Source: Spirochaetota bacterium (GTDB taxonomy: Bacteria; Spirochaetota; GWB1-36-13; JAKPDD01). From it: 64,000 bases of DNA. The stretch covers positions 124,001 to 188,000 of the forward strand of contig JAKPDD010000023.1 in assembly GCA_029552945.1 (NCBI GenBank), read 5' to 3'. A program made the translations under genes and the position numbers. Below the pieces are notes generated by a model. It was not told the origin of the DNA. It worked only from the letters and a program-made list of their open reading frames with translations, and made no database searches. This document shows, one piece after another, positions 44,890 through 54,839 of the stretch; position 1 is the stretch's first letter; each line of letters begins with the position of its first letter.

Positions 44890-45744
44890 TTACAAAAAAT
44901 TAATCTTGCTAATGTACATAGACTTATATTTTTTTATAAACCCCTCATAATATTCAGCTACTATAGCTTTATCATGTTTATAAAATCCATTTTTTAATAT
45001 TTCAGCTTTTTTAACAAGATAAAAAAGAGTAAGATCTCTTTCATAAGCTGAAAGATTTTCATATCTGATAGCTTTTTTTAAAGCTCTTACTCTATACATA
45101 TCAATAGCCAGGCTATTTGATAATTGCCCCCTATGCCCACCCCTTTTAACAGTAAGATTTTCCTTAACAAGACTTATATCATAAATACTACTTATTCTAA
45201 GCCACATATCATAATCTTCTGCTACCATCAAACTTTCATCAAACAATCCTACTTTTTCAAAAATACTTTTATGAATTACCACTGATGATGGGCTTACAAT
45301 ACACATTGGCAAGCTATCTACATAAATTCTTCCCTCTTTTTTTTCATGTTTTTTATGTTTATTTATTTTTAATCCGTTTCTTATCCAGATCTCATCAGTA
45401 TGAGACCATAATGTTTTTGTTTCTTTTAACAGATTAATCTGCTTTTCCAACTTACCCTTAAGCCAGTAATCATCTGAGTCAAGAAAAGCCAGAAATTCGC
45501 CTCTAGCCTCACTAATCCCCCTATTTCTTGCTGCTGAAACACCTTTATTAACTTGATAGATATATCTTATCCTTTTATCATAAAATGATAGTACAGTATT
45601 ACGAGTATTGTCGGTTGAACCATCGTCCACAACAATAACTTCAATATCATCAAAATTATCAAGCACAGACTTTAATGCATCTACTATAAAACCAACCCTG
45701 TTATAAGTAGGTATTATAACAGAGATTAAGACCCGTTTACCCAT
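44890..45744 (-). CDS. GT2-family glycosyltransferase
   Basis: 284 residues. GT-A fold motifs are 'SVIIPTYNRVGFIVDALKSVLDNF', 'VVDDGSTDNTRNTV', 'GVSAARNRGISEARGEFLAFLDSDDYW' (DxD). 'AEDYDMWLRISSIYDI' resembles the acceptor loop of surface-glycan GT2 enzymes. Donor and acceptor are unknown. Its start lies 19 bases inside the end of dnaE. Confidence 0.88.
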   Translation of the reverse strand: MGKRVLISVIIPTYNRVGFIVDALKSVLDNFDDIEVIVVDDGSTDNTRNTVLSFYDKRIRYIYQVNKGVSAARNRGISEARGEFLAFLDSDDYWLKGKLEKQINLLKETKTLWSHTDEIWIRNGLKINKHKKHEKKEGRIYVDSLPMCIVSPSSVVIHKSIFEKVGLFDESLMVAEDYDMWLRISSIYDISLVKENLTVKRGGHRGQLSNSLAIDMYRVRALKKAIRYENLSAYERDLTLFYLVKKAEILKNGFYKHDKAIVAEYYEGFIKKYKSMYISKINFL

Positions 45745-48700
45745 ATATCTTCAACAAAGAAAAACTTTTTAATATTATCTATTATGTGAGGTTCATTAGG
45801 TATACAAAACTCATCTGATACTCTTATATTAACTTTTCTTTTATTTTCAAGGTCATATAAATGGAATATTATAGGATTATTTCCAGGATTTCTTTTTATA
45901 AAAGATTTTAACTTATTTATTTCTTCATAATTTATCTTATCTTCTTTAAGTTTTATATTAATTATTTTTGTCTTTTTCTTATCCGGCAAACTATCAAGAG
46001 GGACTATATCATCAACTATGATCTGTGGCTCTTTATCAAAGTCTGGTTTGCCTTTAATAAGTACAATATCTTTTCTTAATTTATCTTTTATCTCTTCAAG
46101 CTTATTAGGGAAAATTACAAACTTTATCTCACCTTCCAAATCTTCAAATACACCTAAGACCATTTTCTGGTCTTTTTTAGTTTTTTTATACTCAATATCT
46201 TCGATTATTCCAGCAATTTCAACAAACTGAGGAATCTCTATTCCAATCTCCCCATTTTCAATCGAAAACTTTATTTCTTTTAATTCAGCAGTAGTTTTTG
46301 TTGAATAAGCATTGATTTTTTCTTCATGTATTGATAATAGATGACCTGTTATATATATACCAGTACTCTCTTTTTCATATTTCAATAATTCATTTTCCTT
46401 AAACTCATCTATTTTTTTGAGATTAAGTAAAATAGTATCAGACTCAAAAAGATTAGATGAATCAGAATCCTTTGAAAGAGAAGAAGAATAATTAACTATT
46501 TTGTCTATATTGTTTATTATTGTAGCTCTGTTTGGTATTATATCATCAAGGGCCCCACATAATGTAAGGCTTTCAATTATCTTTTTATTTGGCTTTGCTC
46601 TCTTAATAAAGTCTTCAAATGATTTAAAATGGCCATTTTTAGACCTTTCTGATATTATTTCAGATATATTATTTTTTCCAACATTTTTTACTGCTGAAAG
46701 GCCAAATCTTATATTATTATTTTCAGGTCTAAACTCTTCATAACTCTTATTAATGTTTGGTGGCAATACATCTATTCCCATAGACTTTGCTTCTTTAATA
46801 TATTTTACTATATCCTCTATTGCTCCACCAACCTCTGAATTAAGAAGTGCAGTCATATATTCAAGAGGATAATACGTTTTAAGATAGGCTGTCTGATACG
46901 TTATAAAAGAATATGCTGCTGAATGTGACTTATTAAACCCATATTCAGCAAACTTCTCCATTTGAGCAAAAAGATCTTCCAAAAAATCTTTTTTATGATT
47001 ATTTTCTAAACCACCTTTTATAAACTTTTCTTTCATTTTTGCCATTACTTCAGGGTTTTTCTTGCCCATTGCTTTTCTTAGGCTATCAGCCTCAGCAAGC
47101 GAAAAATTAGCAATAATTTGAGATATAAGCATTACCTGTTCTTGATAAACAATAACCCCATACGTATCTTTAAGAACTGATTCAAGGGAAGGATGAGGAT
47201 ATTTTAAAAGTGAACTATCATGTTTTCTTTTTATAAACTCCTCAGCCATACCAGAGTTAATAGGCCCTGGTCTGTATAAAGCTATTAAGGCTATAATATC
47301 TTCAAAAGTTGAAGGTTCCATCCTTTTCATAAGTTCTCTTATCCCTTCACTTTCACACTGGAAAATACCAATAGTTTTTCCTTCTCTAAAAAGATCATAA
47401 ACCTTTGGGTCATTAAGATCTATATTGTCTATATCTATTTCAATATTTTTATTTTCTTTTACAAGTTTGAGAGTCTGGTCTATAATTCTAAGATTTTTTA
47501 AACCTAAAATATCCATTTTAAGGAGACCAAACTCTTCAAGAAATTTTCCTTCAAACTGAGTCATAATAATCCCAGAATTAGGATCTTTATAAAGAGGAAT
47601 AATATTATCAAGAGATTCCTTCCCTATTACTATACCAGCAGCATGGGTTGATATATTTCTGGCTATCCCCTCTAATTTCAGAGCGTACTCACTTAATTCT
47701 TTATAACTATCACTTTCAATAATAGACTTAAGTTCTATATCTTCAAACGATTTTTTAAGAGGCTCATTAGGAGAAATCTTCTTAGCTATTATATCAACTT
47801 CATTTAAAGGTATATCAAGCACACGACCAACATCCCTTATTACAGCTCTTGCTTTTAATCTACCAAAAGTTATAATATTTGCAACCTTATCACTACCATA
47901 TTTATTTCTTATGTATTCTATAACCTTTTCACGCCCATCATCACTGAAGTCACTATCTATATCAGGCATTGAAATCCGTTGAGGATTTAAAAACCTTTCA
48001 AAAAGCAATCCATATTTAAGCGGATCAATTCTTGTTATTCCTGTAAGATAGGCTACTATTGAACCTGCAGCACTACCCCTACCAGGCCCTACTCGAACAC
48101 CCATTTCTCTTGATCTATTTATAAAGTCCTGAACTATTAAAAAATAACTTTCAAACCCCATTTTACTAATTACTGAAAGTTCATAATCAAGTCGAGATTT
48201 CACAGTATCTATATTAATAGTAGAATTTTTATATTTTTCTTCAATAGAAGAATAACAAAGATTATAAAGATATTCTTTATAAGAAATACCACCAGTATCA
48301 AAAGAAGGTAAATTAAACTTACCTAATTCTGGATAAAAGTTACATAAGTTAGCAACTTTTTCAGTATTATGAACAGCTTCTAAACTTATATTTTCAAATT
48401 TTGCTTTCATTTCATCATAAGACTTAAAATAAAATTGATCTGTTGGATACATTTTTCTTTTTTTATCTGTTAATTTCTTACCACTTCCTATGCATAAAAA
48501 AACATCATGAGCTCTATAATCATCTTTGCTAATATAATGAACATCATTAGTTGCTATAAGAGGGATTGAAGTATCCTGAGATATTTTAATAAGCATCTCA
48601 TTAACAACTTGTTGCTCTGTTATTCCATGATCCATCAGTTCAAGAAAAAAACCATCAATACCGAAGAGTTCTTTATAGTATAAAGCCCTTTTTTTTGCTT

Positions 48701-49178
48701 CAGCTAATCTATTACTTAAAATAAGTCTGGGTATCTCACCTGCAAGACATGCTGATGATGCCACAAGTCCTTTTGAATATTCCTCTAATATCTTATAATC
48801 TATTCTTGGTTTATAATAAAAACCTTCAATAAAAGACTTTGAAACAATTTTCACAAGATTTTTATAACCTTCATTATTTCGAGCAAATACAATAATATGA
48901 TAGTATTTATTCTCATCGTCTAATCTGGATTTTTTACTTATATCTGAAGTTAAGTATAATTCACATCCAATAATAGGTTTGATTTTATAATTTGATGCCT
49001 TTATAAAAAGTTCAGCTGCTCCAAAAAGATTCCCATGATCAGTTAAAGCAACAGCTCTCATCCTATATTCTTTTGCCTTAGAAAAAAGTGCATCTATTCT
49101 GCAAATAGAATCTCCTATTGAATATTCTGAGTGTGTATGAAGATGTACAAAAGGAACAAGACTAGCAGAGTTTTCCAA
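45726..49178 (-). CDS. dnaE: DNA polymerase III alpha subunit
   Basis: 1150 residues, normal DnaE length. The N-terminal PHP domain ('HLHTHSEYSIGD') precedes the polymerase core with 'GPGRGSAAGSIVAYLTGI' and the catalytic Asp pair in 'PDIDSDFSDDGREKV'. 'GIFQCESEGIRELMKRMEP' and 'NKSHSAAYSFITYQTAYLK' are further family signatures. Near the end lies an OB fold ('VEIAGIIEDIEYKKTKKD'). It copies the chromosome. It overlaps the HIT gene by 17 bases. Confidence 0.96.
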   Translation of the reverse strand: MENSASLVPFVHLHTHSEYSIGDSICRIDALFSKAKEYRMRAVALTDHGNLFGAAELFIKASNYKIKPIIGCELYLTSDISKKSRLDDENKYYHIIVFARNNEGYKNLVKIVSKSFIEGFYYKPRIDYKILEEYSKGLVASSACLAGEIPRLILSNRLAEAKKRALYYKELFGIDGFFLELMDHGITEQQVVNEMLIKISQDTSIPLIATNDVHYISKDDYRAHDVFLCIGSGKKLTDKKRKMYPTDQFYFKSYDEMKAKFENISLEAVHNTEKVANLCNFYPELGKFNLPSFDTGGISYKEYLYNLCYSSIEEKYKNSTINIDTVKSRLDYELSVISKMGFESYFLIVQDFINRSREMGVRVGPGRGSAAGSIVAYLTGITRIDPLKYGLLFERFLNPQRISMPDIDSDFSDDGREKVIEYIRNKYGSDKVANIITFGRLKARAVIRDVGRVLDIPLNEVDIIAKKISPNEPLKKSFEDIELKSIIESDSYKELSEYALKLEGIARNISTHAAGIVIGKESLDNIIPLYKDPNSGIIMTQFEGKFLEEFGLLKMDILGLKNLRIIDQTLKLVKENKNIEIDIDNIDLNDPKVYDLFREGKTIGIFQCESEGIRELMKRMEPSTFEDIIALIALYRPGPINSGMAEEFIKRKHDSSLLKYPHPSLESVLKDTYGVIVYQEQVMLISQIIANFSLAEADSLRKAMGKKNPEVMAKMKEKFIKGGLENNHKKDFLEDLFAQMEKFAEYGFNKSHSAAYSFITYQTAYLKTYYPLEYMTALLNSEVGGAIEDIVKYIKEAKSMGIDVLPPNINKSYEEFRPENNNIRFGLSAVKNVGKNNISEIISERSKNGHFKSFEDFIKRAKPNKKIIESLTLCGALDDIIPNRATIINNIDKIVNYSSSLSKDSDSSNLFESDTILLNLKKIDEFKENELLKYEKESTGIYITGHLLSIHEEKINAYSTKTTAELKEIKFSIENGEIGIEIPQFVEIAGIIEDIEYKKTKKDQKMVLGVFEDLEGEIKFVIFPNKLEEIKDKLRKDIVLIKGKPDFDKEPQIIVDDIVPLDSLPDKKKTKIINIKLKEDKINYEEINKLKSFIKRNPGNNPIIFHLYDLENKRKVNIRVSDEFCIPNEPHIIDNIKKFFFVEDIWVNGS

Positions 49179-49494
49179 GTTTTTGCCCCCCTAATAAATG
49201 AAAATGAAGATGGAATATTTCCTGCCCTGCCTCTTTTCCACTATTTGATACAAGCCTGAAGTCTTTTATACCTTTAATTTTAGCAATCTCTTTAGCTTTG
49301 AAAATTATATCAGATACAATATCCTTATCTTCTTCAGAAATAACTGATAACGATTCAATATGTTTTTTAGGTACTATAAGAACATGGACATTTGCAGCTG
49401 GTTTTATATCATCAAATACTATAATATTCTTATCTTCATATATAATATTGGACTTAATCTCTTTTGAAACTATTTTACAGAAAATACAATCCAT
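49162..49494 (-). CDS. HIT-family nucleotide hydrolase (HINT-like)
   Basis: 110 residues. The histidine triad is H95-x-H97-x-H99 in 'FHLHFHLLGG'; 'CIFCKIVS' at the N-terminus and 'HVLIVPKKHIESL' match HINT/PKCI proteins. These hydrolyse AMP-linked substrates. It overlaps dnaE by 17 bases and is the first gene of the minus-strand operon. Confidence 0.92.
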   Translation of the reverse strand: MDCIFCKIVSKEIKSNIIYEDKNIIVFDDIKPAANVHVLIVPKKHIESLSVISEEDKDIVSDIIFKAKEIAKIKGIKDFRLVSNSGKEAGQEIFHLHFHLLGGQKLGKLC

Positions 49495-49528
49495 TTAATT
49501 CCCCCTTAATATTTAAAATTATTATTAT

Positions 49529-49546
49529 ATTCTTTTCTTAAAGAAT
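49529..49546. repeat. 7-bp inverted repeat in the divergent HIT/lipoprotein region
   Basis: ATTCTTT (49529-49535), loop TCTT, AAAGAAT (49540-49546). It lies between two divergent operons; possible operator. Confidence 0.25.
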
Positions 49547-49623
49547 GATCTAGTTATTTTAAAATTCAATTTATTTAAAATTTTTTACAAAGTTAAATTT
49601 AAAAAATAAATAAAAAAGCGGAT

Positions 49624-50691
49624 ATGAATATGAAAACAAAACTTTTTATAAGTATTATAATTATTATTAATTTATTTTCATGCACAAATCCAGAAGTAGA
49701 GTTCCCAAAAGAAACAAAAATTGAAGAAAAAAAAAGTAATTTAGTTATAAAAAATCCTGTAATATTTCTCTATGATGAGCCACTTAGCCCTTTATCTTTT
49801 TATTACATTATAACAGCTATAAGATCAAATGGATCAAGTGAATCAATGTTAAGACCTGTAAAAATTGATAACCTTATAACAGATATTGAATCAATGTACC
49901 AGTTTTATGGTCTGCCTGTTTCAATAGTATCTTTTGGAAAAGAGATAAAAGAAAAAATAAAAGATGAAAAATATAAAAATTACATAAATAAATATATATA
50001 TGTTGGTAATCCTAAATGTATTAAAGAAGAATATCAGAAAGAAATTGAAATAATAAAATTAGACGAAAAAGAAGAGTGCAAATATGAACCACTTAATTAT
50101 TTGGAAAAACTAAAAGATAGTGAATTTATAAAAAATATAATAAAAAAAATATCTGAAGAAGGGGAAATAACATCAATAGCCTTTAAAGAAGAAGTAATAT
50201 TACTAAAAGGGAAGACATATCCAGAACTGGATATTAATTTAATAAGCCTGGATGAAAACAAACAAGAAAAAGTAATATTTAAAACAAAAAGTGATATAGG
50301 TGGATATTTCGGGCCAATTATATTAACTCCAAAAGAAAAAATAAAGATAAAACTAACAAAACAGGACTTCACTTTTAATATAAGTCTTTTAGGTATCACT
50401 AATTCATATTCATACTTAGAACTATTACCAGAACTTGAATCTGTATATATCAAACTTATATTTAGCAAGTTAAAAACAGATGAAGTTGCCACCTCCTTAA
50501 AAATAAAGTTAAGAGATGAAGATAAAGAATTAAATGTAAATACTATTATCATAAAGACAACAGAAAAGAATGATGAAAGTTATAAAATAGAAAAAAATAT
50601 ATTTTATATATTTAATCCTCAAATTTCTGATATAAATATAAATGGTATTAAAATAGACTTGAAAAATAAAGGAGCATATTATGTCTTCTAA
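49624..50691 (+). CDS. Lipoprotein of unknown function
   Basis: 355 residues, not recognised. The signal peptide ends in LFSC (about residue 20), a lipobox. An acidic/basic stretch follows, then 'PVIFLYDEPLSPLSFYYIITAIRSNG' and an Ig-like or carboxypeptidase-regulatory-like beta region ('SDIGGYFGPIILTPKEKIKIKLTKQDFTFNISLLG'). The start may be 49630, six bases later, which is better spaced from the weak GCGGA site. First gene of an operon with a small coiled protein and an MscS channel. Confidence 0.6.
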   Translation: MNMKTKLFISIIIIINLFSCTNPEVEFPKETKIEEKKSNLVIKNPVIFLYDEPLSPLSFYYIITAIRSNGSSESMLRPVKIDNLITDIESMYQFYGLPVSIVSFGKEIKEKIKDEKYKNYINKYIYVGNPKCIKEEYQKEIEIIKLDEKEECKYEPLNYLEKLKDSEFIKNIIKKISEEGEITSIAFKEEVILLKGKTYPELDINLISLDENKQEKVIFKTKSDIGGYFGPIILTPKEKIKIKLTKQDFTFNISLLGITNSYSYLELLPELESVYIKLIFSKLKTDEVATSLKIKLRDEDKELNVNTIIIKTTEKNDESYKIEKNIFYIFNPQISDININGIKIDLKNKGAYYVF

Positions 50692-51037
50692 AAAAGATAA
50701 AGAATGGGACATAGAAGATTTTATAAAGAGAGAAATGAAAAAACAATTAGACAATCTTTTAATAAAGAAAGAAACTAAAAAATCATTTAGAGAAATTGAA
50801 GAAAAAAATTACGAAGAATACTTTGAAACTATAAAAGATTTAGATCTGCCAAGTCTGGAAATAGAGACACTGAATCTTATATTTAAAGATATTCTGGAAG
50901 ATAAAAAAAATATTATCAACAAACTAGATAATCTAAGTGATGAAAAAAAGAAAATATTAAAAGAGATTACACCTGAAATTTTAAGGAACATAAGTTTTAT
51001 TTATTCATATCTTGTAAAAGGTAAAGAAAATGAATAA
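50681..51037 (+). CDS. Small charged helical protein, unknown
   Basis: 118 residues, not recognised, rich in Glu and Lys, with helical heptad-like runs ('DIEDFIKREMKKQLDNLL' and 'LSDEKKKILKEITPEI'). It overlaps the lipoprotein by 11 and the MscS gene by 8 bases. It could be a cytosolic partner of the channel; this is inference. Confidence 0.5.
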   Translation: MSSKKDKEWDIEDFIKREMKKQLDNLLIKKETKKSFREIEEKNYEEYFETIKDLDLPSLEIETLNLIFKDILEDKKNIINKLDNLSDEKKKILKEITPEILRNISFIYSYLVKGKENE

Positions 51038-52451
51038 TCCATCACTATACACTTTAATAAAAGAAAAAATACTACTTGCTTATTCTGAGTTCTTAAACTC
51101 AGTAGAAAATATAAAAGTAATAGGTATAATAAATATTGGTATTATAATAGTAAGTTCGATAGTATTTTATACATTATCCTCCATCATATTTATTTTACTC
51201 TCAAGAAAATATGAATCATTTAAACAGATAAGTAAGCCACTTAAAAGATTTGTTTTTTATATATTATTTTTCCTTTTATGGGAGGAAATACCTGGTAGTT
51301 TCGCAAGTTTTATGTCAAATCTATCAATTTTTATTGCACTAATCAAGCTAATGAAAATTATGGATTATTTTATAGTTGATGTACTCATGGTAAAACATTA
51401 TAGAACCGACGTACTGCAAATATTTAGAGACATAATAAAAGCTGTCATATGGATAATCATGGGGATGATACTTATTAAAACACTTTTCGGTTTTTCTATT
51501 AAGGATATAGCTATAACATCAGCAGTTGCAACTGCAGCTATAGGTTTTGCTTTCCAGGATACATTGGTAAATCTTATAAGTGGAGTATCAATAATAGCAG
51601 AAAAAAGTTTTAAAATAGGAGATATAATAGAATTAAAAGATGGTGAAATTGGAACAGTACTTCAAATAAACTGGAGAACAACAAGAATAAAAAACAGAAA
51701 AAATCAAGTAATAATAGTACCTAATAAAGAACTTGCATCAGCTAAAATAATCCATTATAATCTAATGCCAAATATTGCTAGAATATTTACAATAGGTTTA
51801 CCATACAATACTGAGCCAGTAGTAATTAAAAAAGAAATCTTAAGTTTTTTAAAAACATATGATGATGTACTAAAAGATCCAGAACCAGAAGTTATACTTA
51901 CAAACTTTAAAGATTATTTTATAGAATATCAAGTAAGATTTTTTACAAACAACATAAAAGATGCTATTTATCTAGAAGACAAAATTAAAACTGGATTATG
52001 GTATATGTTAAAAAGGAAAGGAATAAATATACCATTCCCTATTATAAATGTTATAAATCAGCAAGAATCTAATAATATAGAAAATATCTATGGTTATGGA
52101 GAAAATCTTATAAATTACATAGATAATAATATATTTCTAATAAAAACAGGCTCTATCATACTTTTCAACGAAAAAAATAACAAGGAGATACTTGAGTTTA
52201 AAGAAGGGGAATGCTTAACAATCGAAGATATTACAAAAAAAACTTTAATTGAAAACTTCATTATTCTTACCCCTAGACAGAATTCTGTAATATTAAAGTT
52301 AGAGAACCCTTCAGAAAAACAGACAAACAATGCAAAAAATAATAACATAAGGATTTTAGAAATATTAGACACTCTTTACAAAATAAACCTTCAAAAGGAA
52401 CAAAATCATACATCAAGTTTTATGAATCTTAACTGGGAAAAATGGAAATAA
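51030..52451 (+). CDS. MscS-family channel with a degenerate cNMP-binding-like tail
   Basis: 473 residues. Three or more membrane helices lie before the pore helix (about 160-200, 'TSAVATAAIGFAFQDTLVN'), and 'FKIGDIIELKDGEIGTVLQINWRTTRI' is the MscS beta domain. The cytoplasmic vestibule continues to about 345. The C-terminal segment (about 365-445, 'FLIKTGSIILFNEKNNKEILEFKEGE') looks like a cyclic-nucleotide-binding fold but lacks its phosphate-binding cassette. Probably an osmotic or ligand-modulated channel. Confidence 0.82.
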   Translation: MNNPSLYTLIKEKILLAYSEFLNSVENIKVIGIINIGIIIVSSIVFYTLSSIIFILLSRKYESFKQISKPLKRFVFYILFFLLWEEIPGSFASFMSNLSIFIALIKLMKIMDYFIVDVLMVKHYRTDVLQIFRDIIKAVIWIIMGMILIKTLFGFSIKDIAITSAVATAAIGFAFQDTLVNLISGVSIIAEKSFKIGDIIELKDGEIGTVLQINWRTTRIKNRKNQVIIVPNKELASAKIIHYNLMPNIARIFTIGLPYNTEPVVIKKEILSFLKTYDDVLKDPEPEVILTNFKDYFIEYQVRFFTNNIKDAIYLEDKIKTGLWYMLKRKGINIPFPIINVINQQESNNIENIYGYGENLINYIDNNIFLIKTGSIILFNEKNNKEILEFKEGECLTIEDITKKTLIENFIILTPRQNSVILKLENPSEKQTNNAKNNNIRILEILDTLYKINLQKEQNHTSSFMNLNWEKWK

Positions 52452-52530
52452 AAGAATATAAACAAATTTTTGCTATTTTGAAAAAATTTTGTTATTGTAT
52501 AGATATTAAAGTAATTTAAGGAAGAATAAA

Positions 52531-53712
52531 ATGAAAAAAATTATTATAATTACGTTATTTTTTTTTACTCTTAAAGTCTTCCCTTCAAGTATAACTAAAA
52601 TTAACGTACAGGAGTCTAACAATAATCTTGGATTTAAAATCCTTAATGCTTTAGATAAAGAAAATAAAAAAAGTAGCAAACAAAGTAATATATTTTTTTC
52701 ACCACTGAGTATATATTTTGCAATGTCCATGGTGTATATAGGTGCTAAAAATGATACAAAAAAAGAGTTCCAGAATGTTATGGAAATAAGTGATAGTAAT
52801 GTAGAAGAAATTGAAAAAATTTCAAAAAAAATAACTGATAATGAAGATATAAAACTAGAAATAGCAAATAAAATATGGCCTTCAAAAGATATAAAATTAA
52901 AAAATGAGTATGAAACAGATCTTAAAAAAATATTTGCAGTAGATATTCAGCAGTTAGATTATTCAAAACCAACTGAATCAGCAAATATAATAAACTCTTG
53001 GGTTGCCAGACAAACAAATCAAAAAATAAAAAACCTTATCTCACCTGACATACTCAATCCATTGGTAAAATTGATACTAACAAATGCTATATACTTTAAT
53101 AGTGAGTGGGATAAAAAGTTTGACAAAAATAAAACATACACTGACACATTTTTTGGATACAAAAACAAAAAACAAGATGTAGAATTTATGCTTAAAGAAG
53201 AGAATATCCTATTTTACAACGATAAAGATTTAAGTACTGCCTCAATACCTTATAAAAATAAAAAAATGTCATTCTTTATTATATTGCCAGAAGACATAGA
53301 TAAAATAAACCTTGATTATAGTAAGATAAACAGCTATATTGCTAAAATGCAAGTCCAAAATGTTGAAATACACTTACCAAAGTTTAAAATAGAATATGAA
53401 AATGAGTTTAAACCTATCTTTTTTTCTCTTGGAATTAAAAAAGCATTTACTCCAGGAGAAGCTGACTTTACAGAAATAGCTGAATATCCACCTCTTTATA
53501 TAGAATATATTCTACATAAAGCATTCATAGAAGTAGATGAAAAAGGCACAGAGGCTGCAGCAGCAACAGCAATAATAATGAACACAAAGTCAGTAAAGAT
53601 AGACTTTGATAAAATTATATTTAAAGTTGATAAACCCTTTATATTTTTCATAATAGATAATGACACCAAATCAATACTTTTTTTAGGAAAAGTTTTAAAT
53701 ATTAATAAATAG
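52531..53712 (+). CDS. Secreted serpin (serine protease inhibitor)
   Basis: 393 residues. A signal peptide (about 1-19) precedes a complete serpin fold: 'NIFFSPLSIYFAMSMVYIGA', 'LTNAIYFNSEWDKKFD' and 'PFIFFIIDNDTKSILFLGKV'. The inhibitory hinge GTEAAAATAIIM runs 339-350, with the small residues needed for loop insertion. Counting from the hinge, P1-P1' is Lys353-Ser354, predicting trypsin-like protease targets. This is prediction, not measured. It stands in its own transcription unit after the MscS operon and before DUF3592. Confidence 0.9.
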   Translation: MKKIIIITLFFFTLKVFPSSITKINVQESNNNLGFKILNALDKENKKSSKQSNIFFSPLSIYFAMSMVYIGAKNDTKKEFQNVMEISDSNVEEIEKISKKITDNEDIKLEIANKIWPSKDIKLKNEYETDLKKIFAVDIQQLDYSKPTESANIINSWVARQTNQKIKNLISPDILNPLVKLILTNAIYFNSEWDKKFDKNKTYTDTFFGYKNKKQDVEFMLKEENILFYNDKDLSTASIPYKNKKMSFFIILPEDIDKINLDYSKINSYIAKMQVQNVEIHLPKFKIEYENEFKPIFFSLGIKKAFTPGEADFTEIAEYPPLYIEYILHKAFIEVDEKGTEAAAATAIIMNTKSVKIDFDKIIFKVDKPFIFFIIDNDTKSILFLGKVLNINK

Positions 53713-53740
53713 CAAAAGTTTAATAGACTAGGTTTTATTT

Positions 53741-54196
53741 ATGAAAAAAATAAAAAAATATTTAATTTTAATTTTTCCTTTGTTATCAATTGGACTTATA
53801 TTTAGAAGTATCTATATATATAATAAAGAGAAGCAAGCACTTTCATGGGATGAAACAAATGGAATCATAATTCACTCAGAAATCATAAAAGACTACTCAT
53901 TTGATCCACCTGACTATTATTCAATTGTCAAATATGAATATATTATTCAAAATAAAAAATTTTATTCTGAAAAGATTGCCATTAATAATCCTACAGGTTC
54001 ACCTGAAGAAATAGTAGAAAAATATCCTAAAGGCAAAAAAGTAAAAGTTTATGTTAATCCTAAAAACAGTAACGAATCTGTATTAGAAAAATGTGTAAAA
54101 ACAACAGATTTTATCATTTCTCTATCATTAGGAATATTTTTATTAGTAGGCGGTACAATAATTTCGATCGGCACATTGTATAAAGAAAAAAAATAA
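53741..54196 (+). CDS. DUF3592 membrane protein
   Basis: 151 residues with two membrane helices (about 7-26 and 125-145) around an extracytoplasmic domain of DUF3592 type ('YYSIVKYEYIIQNKKFYSEKIAINN' and 'EIVEKYPKGKKVKVYVNPKNSNESVLE'). The function is unknown. It lies 28 bases after the serpin gene. A 643-base gene-free region follows. Confidence 0.75.
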   Translation: MKKIKKYLILIFPLLSIGLIFRSIYIYNKEKQALSWDETNGIIIHSEIIKDYSFDPPDYYSIVKYEYIIQNKKFYSEKIAINNPTGSPEEIVEKYPKGKKVKVYVNPKNSNESVLEKCVKTTDFIISLSLGIFLLVGGTIISIGTLYKEKK

Positions 54197-54839
54197 GTTG
54201 TATTTTCTTAATCAAAAATAATAAGGGATTAGTGATAAATTATAAAATTAGTAAATAATCAAGAAATTAAGTTTAAAATTCCATGACCTTGATTTAGAAA
54301 AAAGTTTTACAACCAACAATCTCAAACAGAGGTTTTTAATATTTAAAAATTAGTTTATACATAACTTGTTCTAAAAATAAACTTTAAATTACTTTTATTT
54401 TATAAACGCCCTATATAATTAGAGAATTATAAATTTTTTTCAAAAATTCTGTTTTTTATTGATTAATCATAATAATATAATTGAAAATATACCGACTTTT
54501 TTATTAAAAATATCTTTTATATCACCTATGCCAATAAAAATTAGCTTATTAAATAACACAACCATACTTTAATTTTAGCAATACATATCATAAAATCTTT
54601 TTGAGAATATTATTCCCAGGGTTAATATCAAGGCTCTTTTTGTTTTTTAATAATGTAAGGGTAATAGTAAAATAAAAGAAAAAATATATCAGGTCATACA
54701 AAACTTCAAAACTAGGAATAAAACTCTAAATTTTTTATAAATATATTTGAATAAACTATAAGGTTAATTCTTTTGTGTATTTTATTATATTTTATATATA
54801 AGTTAAAAAATAGTAAAAAATTTTTAAAAGGGGTACTAA
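54197..54839. other. 643-base region without a recognisable gene
   Basis: AT-rich, stop-dense in all frames; no RNA gene, repeat or ORF I can support. Its last 120 bases probably hold the promoter of the LivJ-like gene; the AGGGG site lies just before 54840. It could be a decayed gene or a regulatory zone. Confidence 0.4.

Noticed and set aside
50097-50552. 151-codon minus-strand frame opposite the lipoprotein
   Set aside because: Fully antisense to the operon, Ser/Phe-rich, no ribosome site; shadow of the coding strand.
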